Part shown: piece by piece, positions 1-9,312 of the stretch | How the letters are laid out: each line of letters starts with the position of its first letter | Position numbering within the stretch: position 1 is the first letter of the stretch | Source: Paenibacillus sp. UNC451MF | GTDB taxonomy: Bacteria > Bacillota > Bacilli > Paenibacillales > NBRC-103111 | Direction: 5' to 3' | NCBI RefSeq assembly: GCF_000686845.1 | Contig: NZ_JMLS01000001.1 | Span: 310,001-374,000, forward strand | DNA length: 64,000 nucleotides | Program-made: the position numbers and the translations under genes | The notes under the pieces: generated by a model | Told to the model about the DNA's origin: nothing | Databases searched by the model: none | What the model saw: only the letters and a program-made list of their open reading frames with translations

Positions 1-135
1 CTTGCCGGCTGGCATGTATGCCTGGACGTTATTGAAGCATTGCTGGACGGTAAAACGATAGATAGGCATGCTGAGTGGGAACGCATGTATGGACAGTACA
101 TCCAAGCAGTGGAGAAGGTTGCTGTCAATCCGTAA
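1..135 (+). CDS. C-terminal end of an SRPBCC/START-like protein (partial)
   Basis: The frame is open from the first base and stops with TAA at 133-135, giving 44 residues that begin LAGWHVCLDVIEALLDGK. The GWHxCLDxLExLLDG pattern followed by a short helical tail is typical of the last helix of AHSA1/SRPBCC-fold proteins. The start and most of the protein lie outside the window. Function cannot be given beyond a fold guess. Confidence 0.6.
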   Translation, partial: LAGWHVCLDVIEALLDGKTIDRHAEWERMYGQYIQAVEKVAVNP

Positions 136-270
136 TATCTAGAGCTGCTCTTAATCGACGAAACTATACAATTTTCAACATTTTATTCCTCTGCCGCATA
201 ACCCTCGGAAGGATTCCCTCCCCCTGTGTTGAATTCGTTTACATATCATTGCTGATCTACAGGATCGCAC

Positions 271-276
271 AGGGGG
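271..276 (+). promoter_or_regulatory. Ribosome binding site of the sensor kinase
   Basis: AGGGGG lies seven bases before ATG 284 and fixes that start. I see no convincing promoter in the 148 bp between the partial gene and this site. Confidence 0.6.
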
Positions 277-283
277 TCCTCTT

Positions 284-2068
284 ATGAAACAATTCCTTTA
301 CCGTCTCTCCTTCAAAAAAAGAATTTGGGTTTCCTTCGTTTTGTTGATGACATTGGCGATTGCCGCTTCTGGCTGGAGCTCTTATACGATCTCGGCCAAC
401 ATAGTTGAGCAAAATGCGCTGAGGCTAAGTCAGGACACGATCAACAAATCGTCGCAAATGCTTGATGAAAAGCTAAAAAAGATTGTGCTATCGATCATGT
501 CTCTCAAGATCAGTGATTCTTATCGAAACATGCTGGATGATGTGTCGCTGATGGATGTAAGCCGGTATTATTATCATTTGTCAGCGCTGCAATCGATGCT
601 GGCTCTTCTCAAATTTAACGATGATTTTATTCAGTCTATTTTAATTTCTACGCCGATAGGCGATTTCTACCCTACCAATTACACGCGTTTAAGTGAAAAT
701 TCCTTCGCTAAGTCCGAAATGTATCAGAAAATTAAAAGCATGCAGCGCGGCGTCTGGATCGAAAGCCATGAGGATACTTTTTTTTACGGAAAAGATCGGG
801 TGTTATCATTTGTTGTTGACGGAAGCGCAACCAAGTATGTAGAAGATGTCTATATCGTTGTTAACATTAAAGAGAAAGATTTGCAAAGGATGATCTTCGA
901 TCAAATCAGCACCTCATCCGGTTATTCGCTTGTCAATAAAGAAGGTAAGCCTGTGATCGGCCACGAGGATGACGAGTCCCAGGTATGGAGGCAGGATACG
1001 GATTTTTTAGGCAAGTTTAAAGAGGAGAAGAACAGCCATTTCAATACGCTGCTGGACGACGAGGATTTTTTGGTTAACTATTCAAGACTTGAAGTTGGAG
1101 AAAATTGGATTTTGTATGGAATGCAATCGAAGCAAGCCGTATTGAAACAGGTGGATGCGATAAAATGGACCACGCTGCTCGTTATCATCGGTTTCGTGCT
1201 TCTGACGCTTCTGTTGTCTAATGTTTTGACGGATCTGCTGTTAAGACCGCTGTTCCGATTGCATAGGCTAATGAAGCGGGTAGAGCATAATGATCTGGAT
1301 GTCCGTTTCGAAAGCCCGTTCCAAGATGAGGTTTCACAAGTCGGTAAGAGGTTCAACTCGATGCTTGAAGAAATCAAGAAGCTGATTATGACGGTCAAAC
1401 GGGGTGAGGAAGAGAAGCGCAAGACGGAAATTAAGGCATTGTCCGCGCAAATGGAGCCTCATTTTCTATATAACACATTGAATACCATATATTGTAAATC
1501 TGTGTTAGGGGATACAGAGGATGTCAACGAGATGATTTTATCGTTATCCACGATGTTTCAGCTCGGTTTAAGCCAAGGGAAAGATATTATCCATATAGAG
1601 GATGAGCTGATGCATGTCAGGCATTATATGACGCTGCAGCAAAAATGCTATGAGGATCGCTTCGACTTTCAAGTGGAGGTCGAGGACGAATCTATTCTGC
1701 AGCTCCGAATTCCCAAGCTGATCCTGCAGCCCTTGGTTGAAAATTCCATCCTTCATGGATTTAAGGACCGGGAGGAAGGCGGGAGTATACGAATTGTGCT
1801 GAGAAGGACGAAGCAAATGCTGTACGTGTCCGTTGAAGATAACGGAGTGGGTATGGATGTGGACGGCTTGCTCAGGTCCATGGATCAGCCGCTTGTGTCC
1901 CATAAGGGGTATGCGTTAAGGAATATTGCTCACCGACTACGGCTGTTCTATGGAGAGGATGCCACAATGCATTATGACAGCGAGCCGGGGACAGGCTCCA
2001 AAGTTCAACTGATTATTACGCTGCGGGAGGAGGACAAGGTTTATGAGCTCAGCGGGCAGCTTGTTTAA
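284..2068 (+). CDS. YesM-type sensor histidine kinase
   Basis: This 594-residue membrane kinase is the sensing half of a two-component pair. A first membrane helix lies at about residues 14-35, an extracellular sensor region follows, and a second helix is near 295-320. After these come a HAMP linker, a His_kinase domain with the phospho-acceptor in QMEPHFLYN (His393), and a HATPase region with an N box (LVENSILHG) and DNGVGM. This order is that of the YesM/LytS class, which typically senses carbohydrates or cell-surface signals in Paenibacillus. The gene overlaps the following response regulator by 26 bp, so translation is coupled. The ligand is unknown but probably relates to the glycan handled by the downstream transporter and lyase. 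Confidence 0.93.
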   Translation: MKQFLYRLSFKKRIWVSFVLLMTLAIAASGWSSYTISANIVEQNALRLSQDTINKSSQMLDEKLKKIVLSIMSLKISDSYRNMLDDVSLMDVSRYYYHLSALQSMLALLKFNDDFIQSILISTPIGDFYPTNYTRLSENSFAKSEMYQKIKSMQRGVWIESHEDTFFYGKDRVLSFVVDGSATKYVEDVYIVVNIKEKDLQRMIFDQISTSSGYSLVNKEGKPVIGHEDDESQVWRQDTDFLGKFKEEKNSHFNTLLDDEDFLVNYSRLEVGENWILYGMQSKQAVLKQVDAIKWTTLLVIIGFVLLTLLLSNVLTDLLLRPLFRLHRLMKRVEHNDLDVRFESPFQDEVSQVGKRFNSMLEEIKKLIMTVKRGEEEKRKTEIKALSAQMEPHFLYNTLNTIYCKSVLGDTEDVNEMILSLSTMFQLGLSQGKDIIHIEDELMHVRHYMTLQQKCYEDRFDFQVEVEDESILQLRIPKLILQPLVENSILHGFKDREEGGSIRIVLRRTKQMLYVSVEDNGVGMDVDGLLRSMDQPLVSHKGYALRNIAHRLRLFYGEDATMHYDSEPGTGSKVQLIITLREEDKVYELSGQLV

Positions 2069-3665
2069 AATATGTGTAATCGACGACATCAAAAGCACAG
2101 TGGATATGATTGCGACCAAGATTGCTTGGGATACTTACGGGATACAGGTAGCGGGTACAGCTAGAAACGGGGAGGAGGGCTTAGCTCTTATCCAAGATGT
2201 GCGTCCTGATATTATTCTCACTGATATTCGAATGCCGCGAATGGACGGATTGGAGATGACGCGTCAGATCATCGATCTTCTTCCTGATTGTAAAATCATT
2301 ATTTTGAGTGCTTATACGGATTTCGAATATGCGAAGAAAGCGATCCGGCTCGGAGCGTTCGATTTCGTGAAGAAGCCTTTTTCGATCCAGGAGATTATCA
2401 AGGTCGTCCTAGAAGCGAAGCAAGCATTGGAGAGTGAGTACGACAAGCATCAGCGAATACAGAGCATGGAGAAGCAGGTGCAGGAAAGCCTGCCGCTATT
2501 GAGACAGGAATATTTCAGCAAATTGCTGCAGTACGAGACCCGGAGCGAAGACGTTCAGCGCTATTGGGAAGAACTCGACGTCAACATGGATCCGGAAGGC
2601 TTTGCGGTTCTTATCATGGAAATCGACCATTTCATGGACAAGTATGCCACTCAGCCGATTCATGAAATCGAGCTTGTCCGATTCGCGCTGCATAATATTA
2701 TCGAGGAAACGATTCATAGTGTTACCCGGGGAGTCGTTTTTCGGGATGGACCGAGCCATTATGCGTGTATTATAAATTGCCGCAGCCCGGAAGAGGCTAA
2801 AAGGCTTGCTGAGGCGTGCTGCCACAATATTGCCGGCAATACCCGGTTTACGATTTCAATTGGTATTGGGACGATGGTCAGTGTCATCCATGAGCTTCCA
2901 GGCTCTTATAAATCGGCTTTATCCGCATTAGCGTATCATTTCTATACAGGAGGCAATGGTGCCTTTAGCATTGCGGAGGTGCCACAAGGAGAGGCTCCAC
3001 TGCCGCTAACACCAGCGTTGGAGCAGGAGCTGCTTCATTCGCTCCGAGCAGGTCATATAGAGAAATCGCTGCAGGAGCTTGAGCGATATTTTGATGCTGT
3101 GAATGGCTTAAGGCCCCTGCCTGATCCTCATTATGTGCGCAGCTTGTATTACGAGTTAGCCTTTGTCATGCTGCGAGTCCTATACGAGAAAGTTCCTTTC
3201 ACTGTGCTTCAGACTTACGACCGTACGATACGGGATCGCGGCAGTCAGGAGCCGGATACGAACTACAAATTCCAGCAGCTGCTTAGAGAGCTGTGTGAGG
3301 CAGGTTGTACCTGGATCGAGAAAGAACGGGTAAGCGATTCGGCGCAGCTGATCTATCGGGCTGCGGACTATATTCGGACTCATCTTCATCTGGATTTAAC
3401 CGTCGATCACTGTGCAAGATACATGAACATTAGCGGTGGACATTTTGCCAACCTGTTCAAGAAAGTAATGGGAAGCACCTTTAATCAATTTGTAACGAAT
3501 GAGCGGATCGATCGAGCCAAAAGCATGCTGATCGATAATTATCAGGTACAGGAGATTGCGCTCTCTCTGGGCTATGAGCATCGACGGTACTTTAGCGAGG
3601 TATTCAAAAAGCATACGGGCCAAACACCCTCGGAATTTAAGGATATGTATCTAGGGCAGAAATGA
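2043..3665 (+). CDS. AraC-type response regulator (YesN family)
   Basis: This 540-residue protein starts at ATG 2043 inside the kinase gene, behind GGGAGGAGGACAAGG. The N-terminal receiver domain shows the acidic pair DD14-15, the phospho-acceptor Asp61 in LTDIRMPRMDG and the conserved Lys in FVKKPF. A middle region with GGDEF-like remnants follows, and the C-terminus carries two AraC helix-turn-helix motifs ending IALSLGYEHRRYFSEVFKKHTGQTPSEF. It is the partner of the upstream YesM kinase and very probably activates the binding protein and permease genes behind it. A perfect hairpin overlaps its stop codon. Confidence 0.93.
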   Translation: MSSAGSLFKICVIDDIKSTVDMIATKIAWDTYGIQVAGTARNGEEGLALIQDVRPDIILTDIRMPRMDGLEMTRQIIDLLPDCKIIILSAYTDFEYAKKAIRLGAFDFVKKPFSIQEIIKVVLEAKQALESEYDKHQRIQSMEKQVQESLPLLRQEYFSKLLQYETRSEDVQRYWEELDVNMDPEGFAVLIMEIDHFMDKYATQPIHEIELVRFALHNIIEETIHSVTRGVVFRDGPSHYACIINCRSPEEAKRLAEACCHNIAGNTRFTISIGIGTMVSVIHELPGSYKSALSALAYHFYTGGNGAFSIAEVPQGEAPLPLTPALEQELLHSLRAGHIEKSLQELERYFDAVNGLRPLPDPHYVRSLYYELAFVMLRVLYEKVPFTVLQTYDRTIRDRGSQEPDTNYKFQQLLRELCEAGCTWIEKERVSDSAQLIYRAADYIRTHLHLDLTVDHCARYMNISGGHFANLFKKVMGSTFNQFVTNERIDRAKSMLIDNYQVQEIALSLGYEHRRYFSEVFKKHTGQTPSEFKDMYLGQK

Positions 3666-3684
3666 CGGATTTCTGCCCTTATTC
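3653..3684 (+). terminator. Hairpin overlapping the response regulator stop codon
   Basis: A perfect 11-bp stem (AGGGCAGAAAT at 3653-3663 and ATTTCTGCCCT at 3669-3679) has a five-base loop and is followed by a T-rich tract. The TGA stop (3663-3665) sits in the loop-proximal end of the stem. It would separate the regulator pair from the transporter genes and allow them separate induction. Confidence 0.75.
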
Positions 3685-3782
3685 TTTGTTTTGCCACATT
3701 ATGCGGCTTTCTTGTTTCCACTACAATAAGACCAAGAGCAACACATCATTATATCGACGAGATAGTAGGGGAGGCTGCGTAA

Positions 3783-5156
3783 ATGAAAAAGACAGCAGTA
3801 ACAGCAATGGGATTAGTGCTATCGATGAGCTTAGCGGCATGTGGAGGGGGAGCGACGGATACTAAAAATAGCGCTGCATCTGGTGCTAAGCCAGGAGAGA
3901 AAACGAAAATTACTTATTGGACCCTCGATCGCCACGACGCAGATTACATTAAAGAAATGATCGAGAAATTTAACTCGACGAACAAAGACAATATCGAAGT
4001 CGAGCTGGTCGTGAAAGCGGACGATTACGCGCAGGCGCTGGATTTAGCGTTTGCCGCCGCACAAGCGCCTGACGTGTTCCGGGTGAAGGAAGGCTCGGCG
4101 ATCCAAACATTTTATAAGAAGGGCTACATGGCTCCAATTGACGGTTACTTAACGGATGAGCAGAAGAAGAAGTTCCCGGCGATGCCTGATCAAAACCAGT
4201 TTGACGGTAAAATGTACAGCCTTCCTAACTATGGAAGCACGATGAGGCTCGTATATAATAAAGATTTATTCGATAAAGCGGGCATAACCAAGCCACCGAC
4301 TACGTTGGCGGAAATGGTGGACACGGCTAAAAAGCTGACTGCTGTCGGTAAGTCGACAGGTGCATACGGCTTTGCGCTGCCGTTCAAAAACCCGGCAGGC
4401 GCATGGAACCGGTCAGCTCGTGTTATTGCGGAGCTAAGCGGTTACGGCGGCTTCGGGTATGATTTCAAAACCGCGCGCTATGATATGAGCGGGTTTAAAG
4501 AAATAACGAAGGCCTTCAAGCAAATGCGCGACGACGGCAGCACTCTGCCAGGTATGGAAGCGCTTGATATTGATCCGCTGAGGGCACAGTTCGCCGAGGG
4601 CAAGATTGGGATGTACTTGTCCTATTCATCCGAGCCTGGGGTTTATAAAAGCCAGTTCCCGGCCAAGATCAACTGGTCCTCAGCTCCGGCTCCGACGATC
4701 GACGGCAATATTAAGGGAGCATCCGGCTTCTTAGGCGGGCAATGGCTCGCGATCAGTAAAGATTCGAAGAAGAAGGATGCCGCATGGAAATTCATCAGCT
4801 ACATGTACGGTGATGACATTTTGCAGCCATACCATGAGAAAGGCTACGGCATATCCATGGTTCCATCCATTATATCTAAGGCGAAAAAGCCTGAAATCAA
4901 CGGCATCGAAGGGTTTTTGCCTAACAAATATGATGGAGTCTGGCCTACTCCGCCGAATGTGAACGTTCAGGGCGCAAAAGCGGAGGATGCGTTGTGGAGA
5001 TATATTTTGGAGGGCGGAGACTTGGATAAAGTCATTGCCGATATTAATAAACGCTACAACGACGCGTTGGACAAAGCGATTTCCTCAGGGGACGTGAAGG
5101 TTACAACGGATCCAAGCTTTGATCCTGCGAAGATGCAGGGATCGTTTGCCAAATAA
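3783..5156 (+). CDS. Extracellular sugar-binding lipoprotein of an ABC transporter
   Basis: This 457-residue protein starts at ATG 3783 behind GGGGAGGCTG. The N-terminus is a lipoprotein signal peptide with lipobox LAAC and lipidated Cys20, followed by a Gly/Ala-rich linker. The rest resembles solute-binding family 1 (CUT1 sugar transporters), beginning with a TYWTLDRHDADYIK strand-helix pattern. It is anchored outside the membrane and hands oligosaccharide to the two permeases that follow. No ATPase gene is present nearby, as is normal for CUT1 systems that share an MsmX-type ATPase. The cargo is inferred to be the product of the lyase encoded downstream. Confidence 0.92.
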   Translation: MKKTAVTAMGLVLSMSLAACGGGATDTKNSAASGAKPGEKTKITYWTLDRHDADYIKEMIEKFNSTNKDNIEVELVVKADDYAQALDLAFAAAQAPDVFRVKEGSAIQTFYKKGYMAPIDGYLTDEQKKKFPAMPDQNQFDGKMYSLPNYGSTMRLVYNKDLFDKAGITKPPTTLAEMVDTAKKLTAVGKSTGAYGFALPFKNPAGAWNRSARVIAELSGYGGFGYDFKTARYDMSGFKEITKAFKQMRDDGSTLPGMEALDIDPLRAQFAEGKIGMYLSYSSEPGVYKSQFPAKINWSSAPAPTIDGNIKGASGFLGGQWLAISKDSKKKDAAWKFISYMYGDDILQPYHEKGYGISMVPSIISKAKKPEINGIEGFLPNKYDGVWPTPPNVNVQGAKAEDALWRYILEGGDLDKVIADINKRYNDALDKAISSGDVKVTTDPSFDPAKMQGSFAK

Positions 5157-5169
5157 ATTGCAAGTCTCG

Positions 5170-5206
5170 GAGCCTGTCAGTTGTCTGCTGCTGCAGGCTC
5201 TGTTTT
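5170..5206 (+). terminator. Attenuating hairpin between binding protein and permease
   Basis: GAGCCTG (5170-5176) pairs with CAGGCTC (5194-5200) and is followed by TGTTTT. It sits in the short gap before the first permease. A leaky terminator here would give more binding protein than permease, a common arrangement in sugar ABC operons. Confidence 0.6.
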
Positions 5207-5242
5207 ATCAACAAGAAGGTTGTGGAGGAGGGCTTGAAACGG

Positions 5243-6142
5243 ATGAAAAAATGGCGTCTGCAGCTGCCAGGCTATGGGTTTACTTTACCCAGCTTGATCC
5301 TAACGCTTGTGTTCGGCGTATACCCGATCGCTTGGGCGATGCGCTATATGTTCTACGATTATAAAGGCTACGGGAAGGAACGGTTCGTCGGTCTGGACAA
5401 TTTCACTCAGCTCTGGAACGATCATGCTTATTGGGATTCAGTGGTGAACACCTTTGTCTACGCAGGCGGAAAGCTGATTATTACACTGCCGCTCTCCTTG
5501 ATCCTGGCTGTTATTTTGAATAAAGGTCTGCGAGGGAAGCATTGGCTTAGAGCGATTTATTTTATGCCTACAATTGTAAGTACCTCTGTCATATCGATCG
5601 TGTTTTTCATCATTTTCAATTCCTATAACGGAATATTGAATCAATTTTTGCTCCGGTTTCATATGGTTTCTAAAAGCATTGATTGGCTGGGACCTGAGCA
5701 CGCGATGCTAAGCGTCGTCATCATTGCGGTGTGGGGCGCTGTGGGCAATTATATGCTGCTGTTTATCGCTGGCTTGCAAAACATTCCGGACGATGTGTAT
5801 GAGAGCGCATCGTTGGATGGAGCAAACGCCGTGCAAAAGTTTTGGTACATCACGATTCCTATGCTGGGTCCGGTGCTTCAAATGGTCATTATGCTGGCTA
5901 TTATTAATTCATTAAAAGGCTACGAGAGCATTATGGTATTAACCGAAGGAGGGCCTATAGCCAAGACGGAAGTCATGTATCTGTATGTGTATAAGCTGTT
6001 TTTCCCGCTGGCGACTTCAGGCTCGTCCATGGAGCAGCAGATCGGCTACGGCAGTGCCGTCGGCTTTGTTACGGCTATCATCGTTGGTTTTATTACACTT
6101 ATCTATTTCTATGCATCCAAACGGATCAATAGGGTGTTTTAG
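5243..6142 (+). CDS. CUT1 ABC permease, MalF/LplB type
   Basis: This is an inner-membrane permease of about 299 residues with six predicted helices. It carries the EAA-loop sequence YESASLDGANAVQKFWYITIP, which docks the ATPase. The frame can open at GTG 5222, but the strong GGAGGAGGG at 5224-5232 overlaps that codon and lies ten bases before ATG 5243, so I prefer ATG 5243. It pairs with the next gene to form the channel for the sugar delivered by the upstream lipoprotein. Confidence 0.9.
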   Translation: MKKWRLQLPGYGFTLPSLILTLVFGVYPIAWAMRYMFYDYKGYGKERFVGLDNFTQLWNDHAYWDSVVNTFVYAGGKLIITLPLSLILAVILNKGLRGKHWLRAIYFMPTIVSTSVISIVFFIIFNSYNGILNQFLLRFHMVSKSIDWLGPEHAMLSVVIIAVWGAVGNYMLLFIAGLQNIPDDVYESASLDGANAVQKFWYITIPMLGPVLQMVIMLAIINSLKGYESIMVLTEGGPIAKTEVMYLYVYKLFFPLATSGSSMEQQIGYGSAVGFVTAIIVGFITLIYFYASKRINRVF

Positions 6143-6181
6143 CTTGATGCTTGCGATAAGCCGAAACTTACAGGGGGGTAG

Positions 6182-7069
6182 ATGAAAGGAATGACAACGG
6201 AAACCGCAAAGCTTAAACCGACGTTACCGGCTTGGTCGATCGGATCAACCATACAAAATGCATTGCTGTGGATCTTTCTTATTTTGATTGCTGGATTAAC
6301 TTTATTTCCTATAGTGATGGCTTTTCTAGGCTCCTTCAAGTCCAATGCGGAGCTAACGGGAGGAGCCACGATTTTCCCTGAAGTATGGCATTTCAGTAAC
6401 TATGCCGAGGTATGGGAGCAAGCTCATTTCTCTACGTATACTTGGAACAGCCTGTTTATTAGTATTGTAACTACTGTCGGAACGTTAATCGTAGCATCGA
6501 TGGCTGCCTATGCTGTGGATCGGCTGAGCTTTGCAGGCAAGAGCCTCTATGTAGCCATTCAGGCTTCAACTATGTTTGTCTCTATTGGTGCGGTGGTGCT
6601 GCGCCCGCAGTTCGAGCTGATGGTCAAGCTGCAGATGCATACTTCCCTATGGGGCGTTATACTTATTATGGTAAGCGGTCATGCCTATATTTTTTTCATT
6701 CTGCTCAGCTTCGTTAAAGCGATCCCGAGGGAGCTTGACGAAGCGGCAATGATCGACGGCTGCTCTAAAATGTGGATATACACCCGTATTATATTTCCTT
6801 TGCTGAAGCCGGGACTTGGTGTTGCAGCCTTGTTCACCTTCCGTCATGCTTGGAATGAGTACATATTGCCGCTTGTGTTCACGATGAGCCAGCCGAAGCT
6901 TCAGACATTAACGGTCGGTCTGGCTGGTCTTCGCTACGGCATTGCATCGGCGGCGCAGACGCATTATATGATGGCTGGAGCGTGCTTATCGATACTGCCT
7001 TTATTGATTGTGTATGTGTTGGCGAACAAGTCGTTTATGCAGGTAACCTCCGGCTCCATCAAGGGCTGA
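6182..7069 (+). CDS. CUT1 ABC permease, MalG/LplC type
   Basis: This 295-residue second permease has six membrane spans and the EAA-loop sequence ELDEAAMIDGCSKMWIYTRIIFP. AGGGGGG at 6172-6178 is only three bases from ATG 6182 and twelve from ATG 6191, so the first nine bases are uncertain. It follows the first permease after 39 bp and is clearly co-transcribed. The short gap to the lyase gene (43 bp) suggests that uptake and cleavage are in one operon. Confidence 0.9.
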   Translation: MKGMTTETAKLKPTLPAWSIGSTIQNALLWIFLILIAGLTLFPIVMAFLGSFKSNAELTGGATIFPEVWHFSNYAEVWEQAHFSTYTWNSLFISIVTTVGTLIVASMAAYAVDRLSFAGKSLYVAIQASTMFVSIGAVVLRPQFELMVKLQMHTSLWGVILIMVSGHAYIFFILLSFVKAIPRELDEAAMIDGCSKMWIYTRIIFPLLKPGLGVAALFTFRHAWNEYILPLVFTMSQPKLQTLTVGLAGLRYGIASAAQTHYMMAGACLSILPLLIVYVLANKSFMQVTSGSIKG

Positions 7070-7112
7070 TTCAAGCGATTACCGATAACTTCAGTGAAAG
7101 AAGGACGAAGTC

Positions 7113-9299
7113 ATGAATGCTTACCGATTGGAAAAGCTGCTGCGCAATGCTGCCGATCCTTCGTTTCAAAAAGCAACCGATAAGCTGAGAACATGGGCTC
7201 AAACGGCAAGGGAAATTGATTATACGATCACGGAGCATGAATATGGCAATTGGTCTCATAACTATTATTGCCACCAAGACGGGACACCGCTCAAGTTTAA
7301 TTGGACCCGCCCTAGGCAGCATATTTGTCCAGTGTGCTCCAAGGAATGGAACGGGGAGCTTTTTGACGCCGCTTGGGTTACGCTGGCTCATTCCAAGCTT
7401 GGACTTGGAATGAAGCATCTCTCCGTTCTCAGCTTCATCGAGGATACCACGGAGGATGTGAATAAGGTCAAGCAGGTTTTGCTTGATTATGCTCACTGGT
7501 ATGCAGGGTATGAGGTTCACGGCGATATTCCTTATAACGGTCCGGGCAAGCTGTTTGCCCAAACGTTGGATGAAGCTCATTGGATCATTGATTTATGCTA
7601 TGCCTACAGTTTCGTAAAGGACAAATTGACCAAGCAAGAGAAGCAGCAGATCGATCAGGGGCTCCTGATCCCTTGTGCCCAGTTTCTTATCGAGCATAAA
7701 GAACGGCAGCTGCATAATCATGCCGTGCTTATTACATCAGCGATAGGGATGCTTGGGTTTCTGTTAGGCGATGAACGGATTCATCAGGCGGGTCTGGCAG
7801 GCCCTTACGGTCTGCTGGATCAAATCGATCGAGGCGTTCTTGAAGACGGAATGTGGTACGAAGGGAATTTTCACTATCATTTTTACGGCTATCATTCGCT
7901 CCTCCAGTACTGTATTTTGGTGGAGGGCACATCGTGGGACTTGAGAGCTCACCCGGCACTCAAAAAAATGTTCGATTTTCCACTTTACTATATTTTACCG
8001 GACGGTTCTTTACCGAGTATGAATGACGCAAGCTCCAAGATGAGTATCCCAACGCTAGCTCCGTATTATGAATTGGCTTACGATTGGTATGGAGACACAA
8101 GATATCGAGAGCTGTTAAGGCTAGCTTATGGAATGGAGTCGGAGCAGGCCAGTTTGATCTCGGAAGAAAAGGCTGTACCTTTATATACTGCCGCTCCAGC
8201 AGAGCGATCCTCCATGGAAGCCTTATGGTTTGGAATGGATTTGAACGATGTAGGATCGTACGGAGAACAGCTGTCCAGTGAGTCAATGACAGAGAGCGTC
8301 TCTCTCAAGCAGCTCATGGCTGCCGATAGCTCCTCGGAGATTAGCGGGTTGACGAAGCTTGTGAATGGCAAAGGATGGCATCTGCTTGTTAAGCACAGCA
8401 CATTCGGGGGCGAGCATGATCACATGGATCGTCTCGGCCTGTCGTTCGGAGCCGGAAGTGAGCCGCTTTTTGCCGACCCAGGGACTACAGCTTATGGAGT
8501 GCCGGCGCACTATGGCTGGTTCAAACATACATATTCCCACAATACGGTAAGTCTGAACGGGAAGGATCAGCCTCCTGCTGACGGTCAACGTTTGGAGTAT
8601 TGCAAGGAGCGGTGGGGTTCATGGGTGGAAAGTGCTGTGGAGTGGAATCATGAGCAATATCGTATGAAGGACTCCATCCTTTTGCCTGTTGAAATGTGCC
8701 CGTGGGACGATGAGGCTTACCGTGGCTCTACGATTCGAAGAATCAACGTATTGACCGATCATGTGCTGCTAGATATCGTCAAGGTATCCGTCCCCGACAT
8801 ACGGGACATCGATTTGCTGTATCACATCCATGGACGTATGGATGAGGTTGAGGCATGGCTGCCATTCGCATCCCCTGTGAGCGCTTTGGATCAGCAGTGG
8901 TTTCAAAACACAAAGTATAAGCCATTCGATCCTGCGGAAGTCTTGATATGGCAAATGAAAACAGGAAGACTCCTGCAAGCGGGCTGGTGTTCGGAGCCAT
9001 CTATGCTTATCACAGCAGCAACACCCAATAATCCACCGAACCAATTAAGACAGTCTCTCATTCAGCGAGTTCACGGATCCAAAGAAAGAGACGTTGTGTT
9101 CGTTCACGCGTTTGCTTATGGCGCCAATTACAATGAGGTGAAGGCTAGCGAGGCGGCAGCAAAGTTCGATCTGCAGTTAAACGTACAGTACGGTGACGAA
9201 GGCAGGTTACGGATTGGTTTGGCAACTGTAGCTGTCCAGTATGACTGGAGCTTGGATTGGACGGAAGGTAAAGCCAAGTTTATCGAATCTTCTTCTTAA
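7113..9299 (+). CDS. Heparinase II/III-family polysaccharide lyase
   Basis: This 728-residue protein starts at ATG 7113 behind GAAAGAAGGACG. The N-terminal half is an alpha-helical toroid. Near residues 55-75 lies a histidine/cysteine knuckle with HICPVCSKEW, common in this subfamily and probably metal-binding. The C-terminal half is a beta-sandwich with GGEHDHMDRLG and YSHNTVSLNGKDQ, characteristic of the heparinase II/III-like domain. The family cleaves uronate-containing glycans (heparin/heparan, alginate, ulvan-type chains) by beta-elimination. No signal peptide is visible, so it probably acts on imported oligosaccharides in the cytoplasm. The exact substrate cannot be read from sequence. 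Confidence 0.87.
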   Translation: MNAYRLEKLLRNAADPSFQKATDKLRTWAQTAREIDYTITEHEYGNWSHNYYCHQDGTPLKFNWTRPRQHICPVCSKEWNGELFDAAWVTLAHSKLGLGMKHLSVLSFIEDTTEDVNKVKQVLLDYAHWYAGYEVHGDIPYNGPGKLFAQTLDEAHWIIDLCYAYSFVKDKLTKQEKQQIDQGLLIPCAQFLIEHKERQLHNHAVLITSAIGMLGFLLGDERIHQAGLAGPYGLLDQIDRGVLEDGMWYEGNFHYHFYGYHSLLQYCILVEGTSWDLRAHPALKKMFDFPLYYILPDGSLPSMNDASSKMSIPTLAPYYELAYDWYGDTRYRELLRLAYGMESEQASLISEEKAVPLYTAAPAERSSMEALWFGMDLNDVGSYGEQLSSESMTESVSLKQLMAADSSSEISGLTKLVNGKGWHLLVKHSTFGGEHDHMDRLGLSFGAGSEPLFADPGTTAYGVPAHYGWFKHTYSHNTVSLNGKDQPPADGQRLEYCKERWGSWVESAVEWNHEQYRMKDSILLPVEMCPWDDEAYRGSTIRRINVLTDHVLLDIVKVSVPDIRDIDLLYHIHGRMDEVEAWLPFASPVSALDQQWFQNTKYKPFDPAEVLIWQMKTGRLLQAGWCSEPSMLITAATPNNPPNQLRQSLIQRVHGSKERDVVFVHAFAYGANYNEVKASEAAAKFDLQLNVQYGDEGRLRIGLATVAVQYDWSLDWTEGKAKFIESSS

Positions 9300-9312
9300 A
9301 GGAGCTGTTGAG

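Noticed and set aside
3662-3865. 67-codon frame before the binding protein
   Set aside because: It overlaps the lipoprotein signal peptide in another frame and begins within the terminator hairpin.
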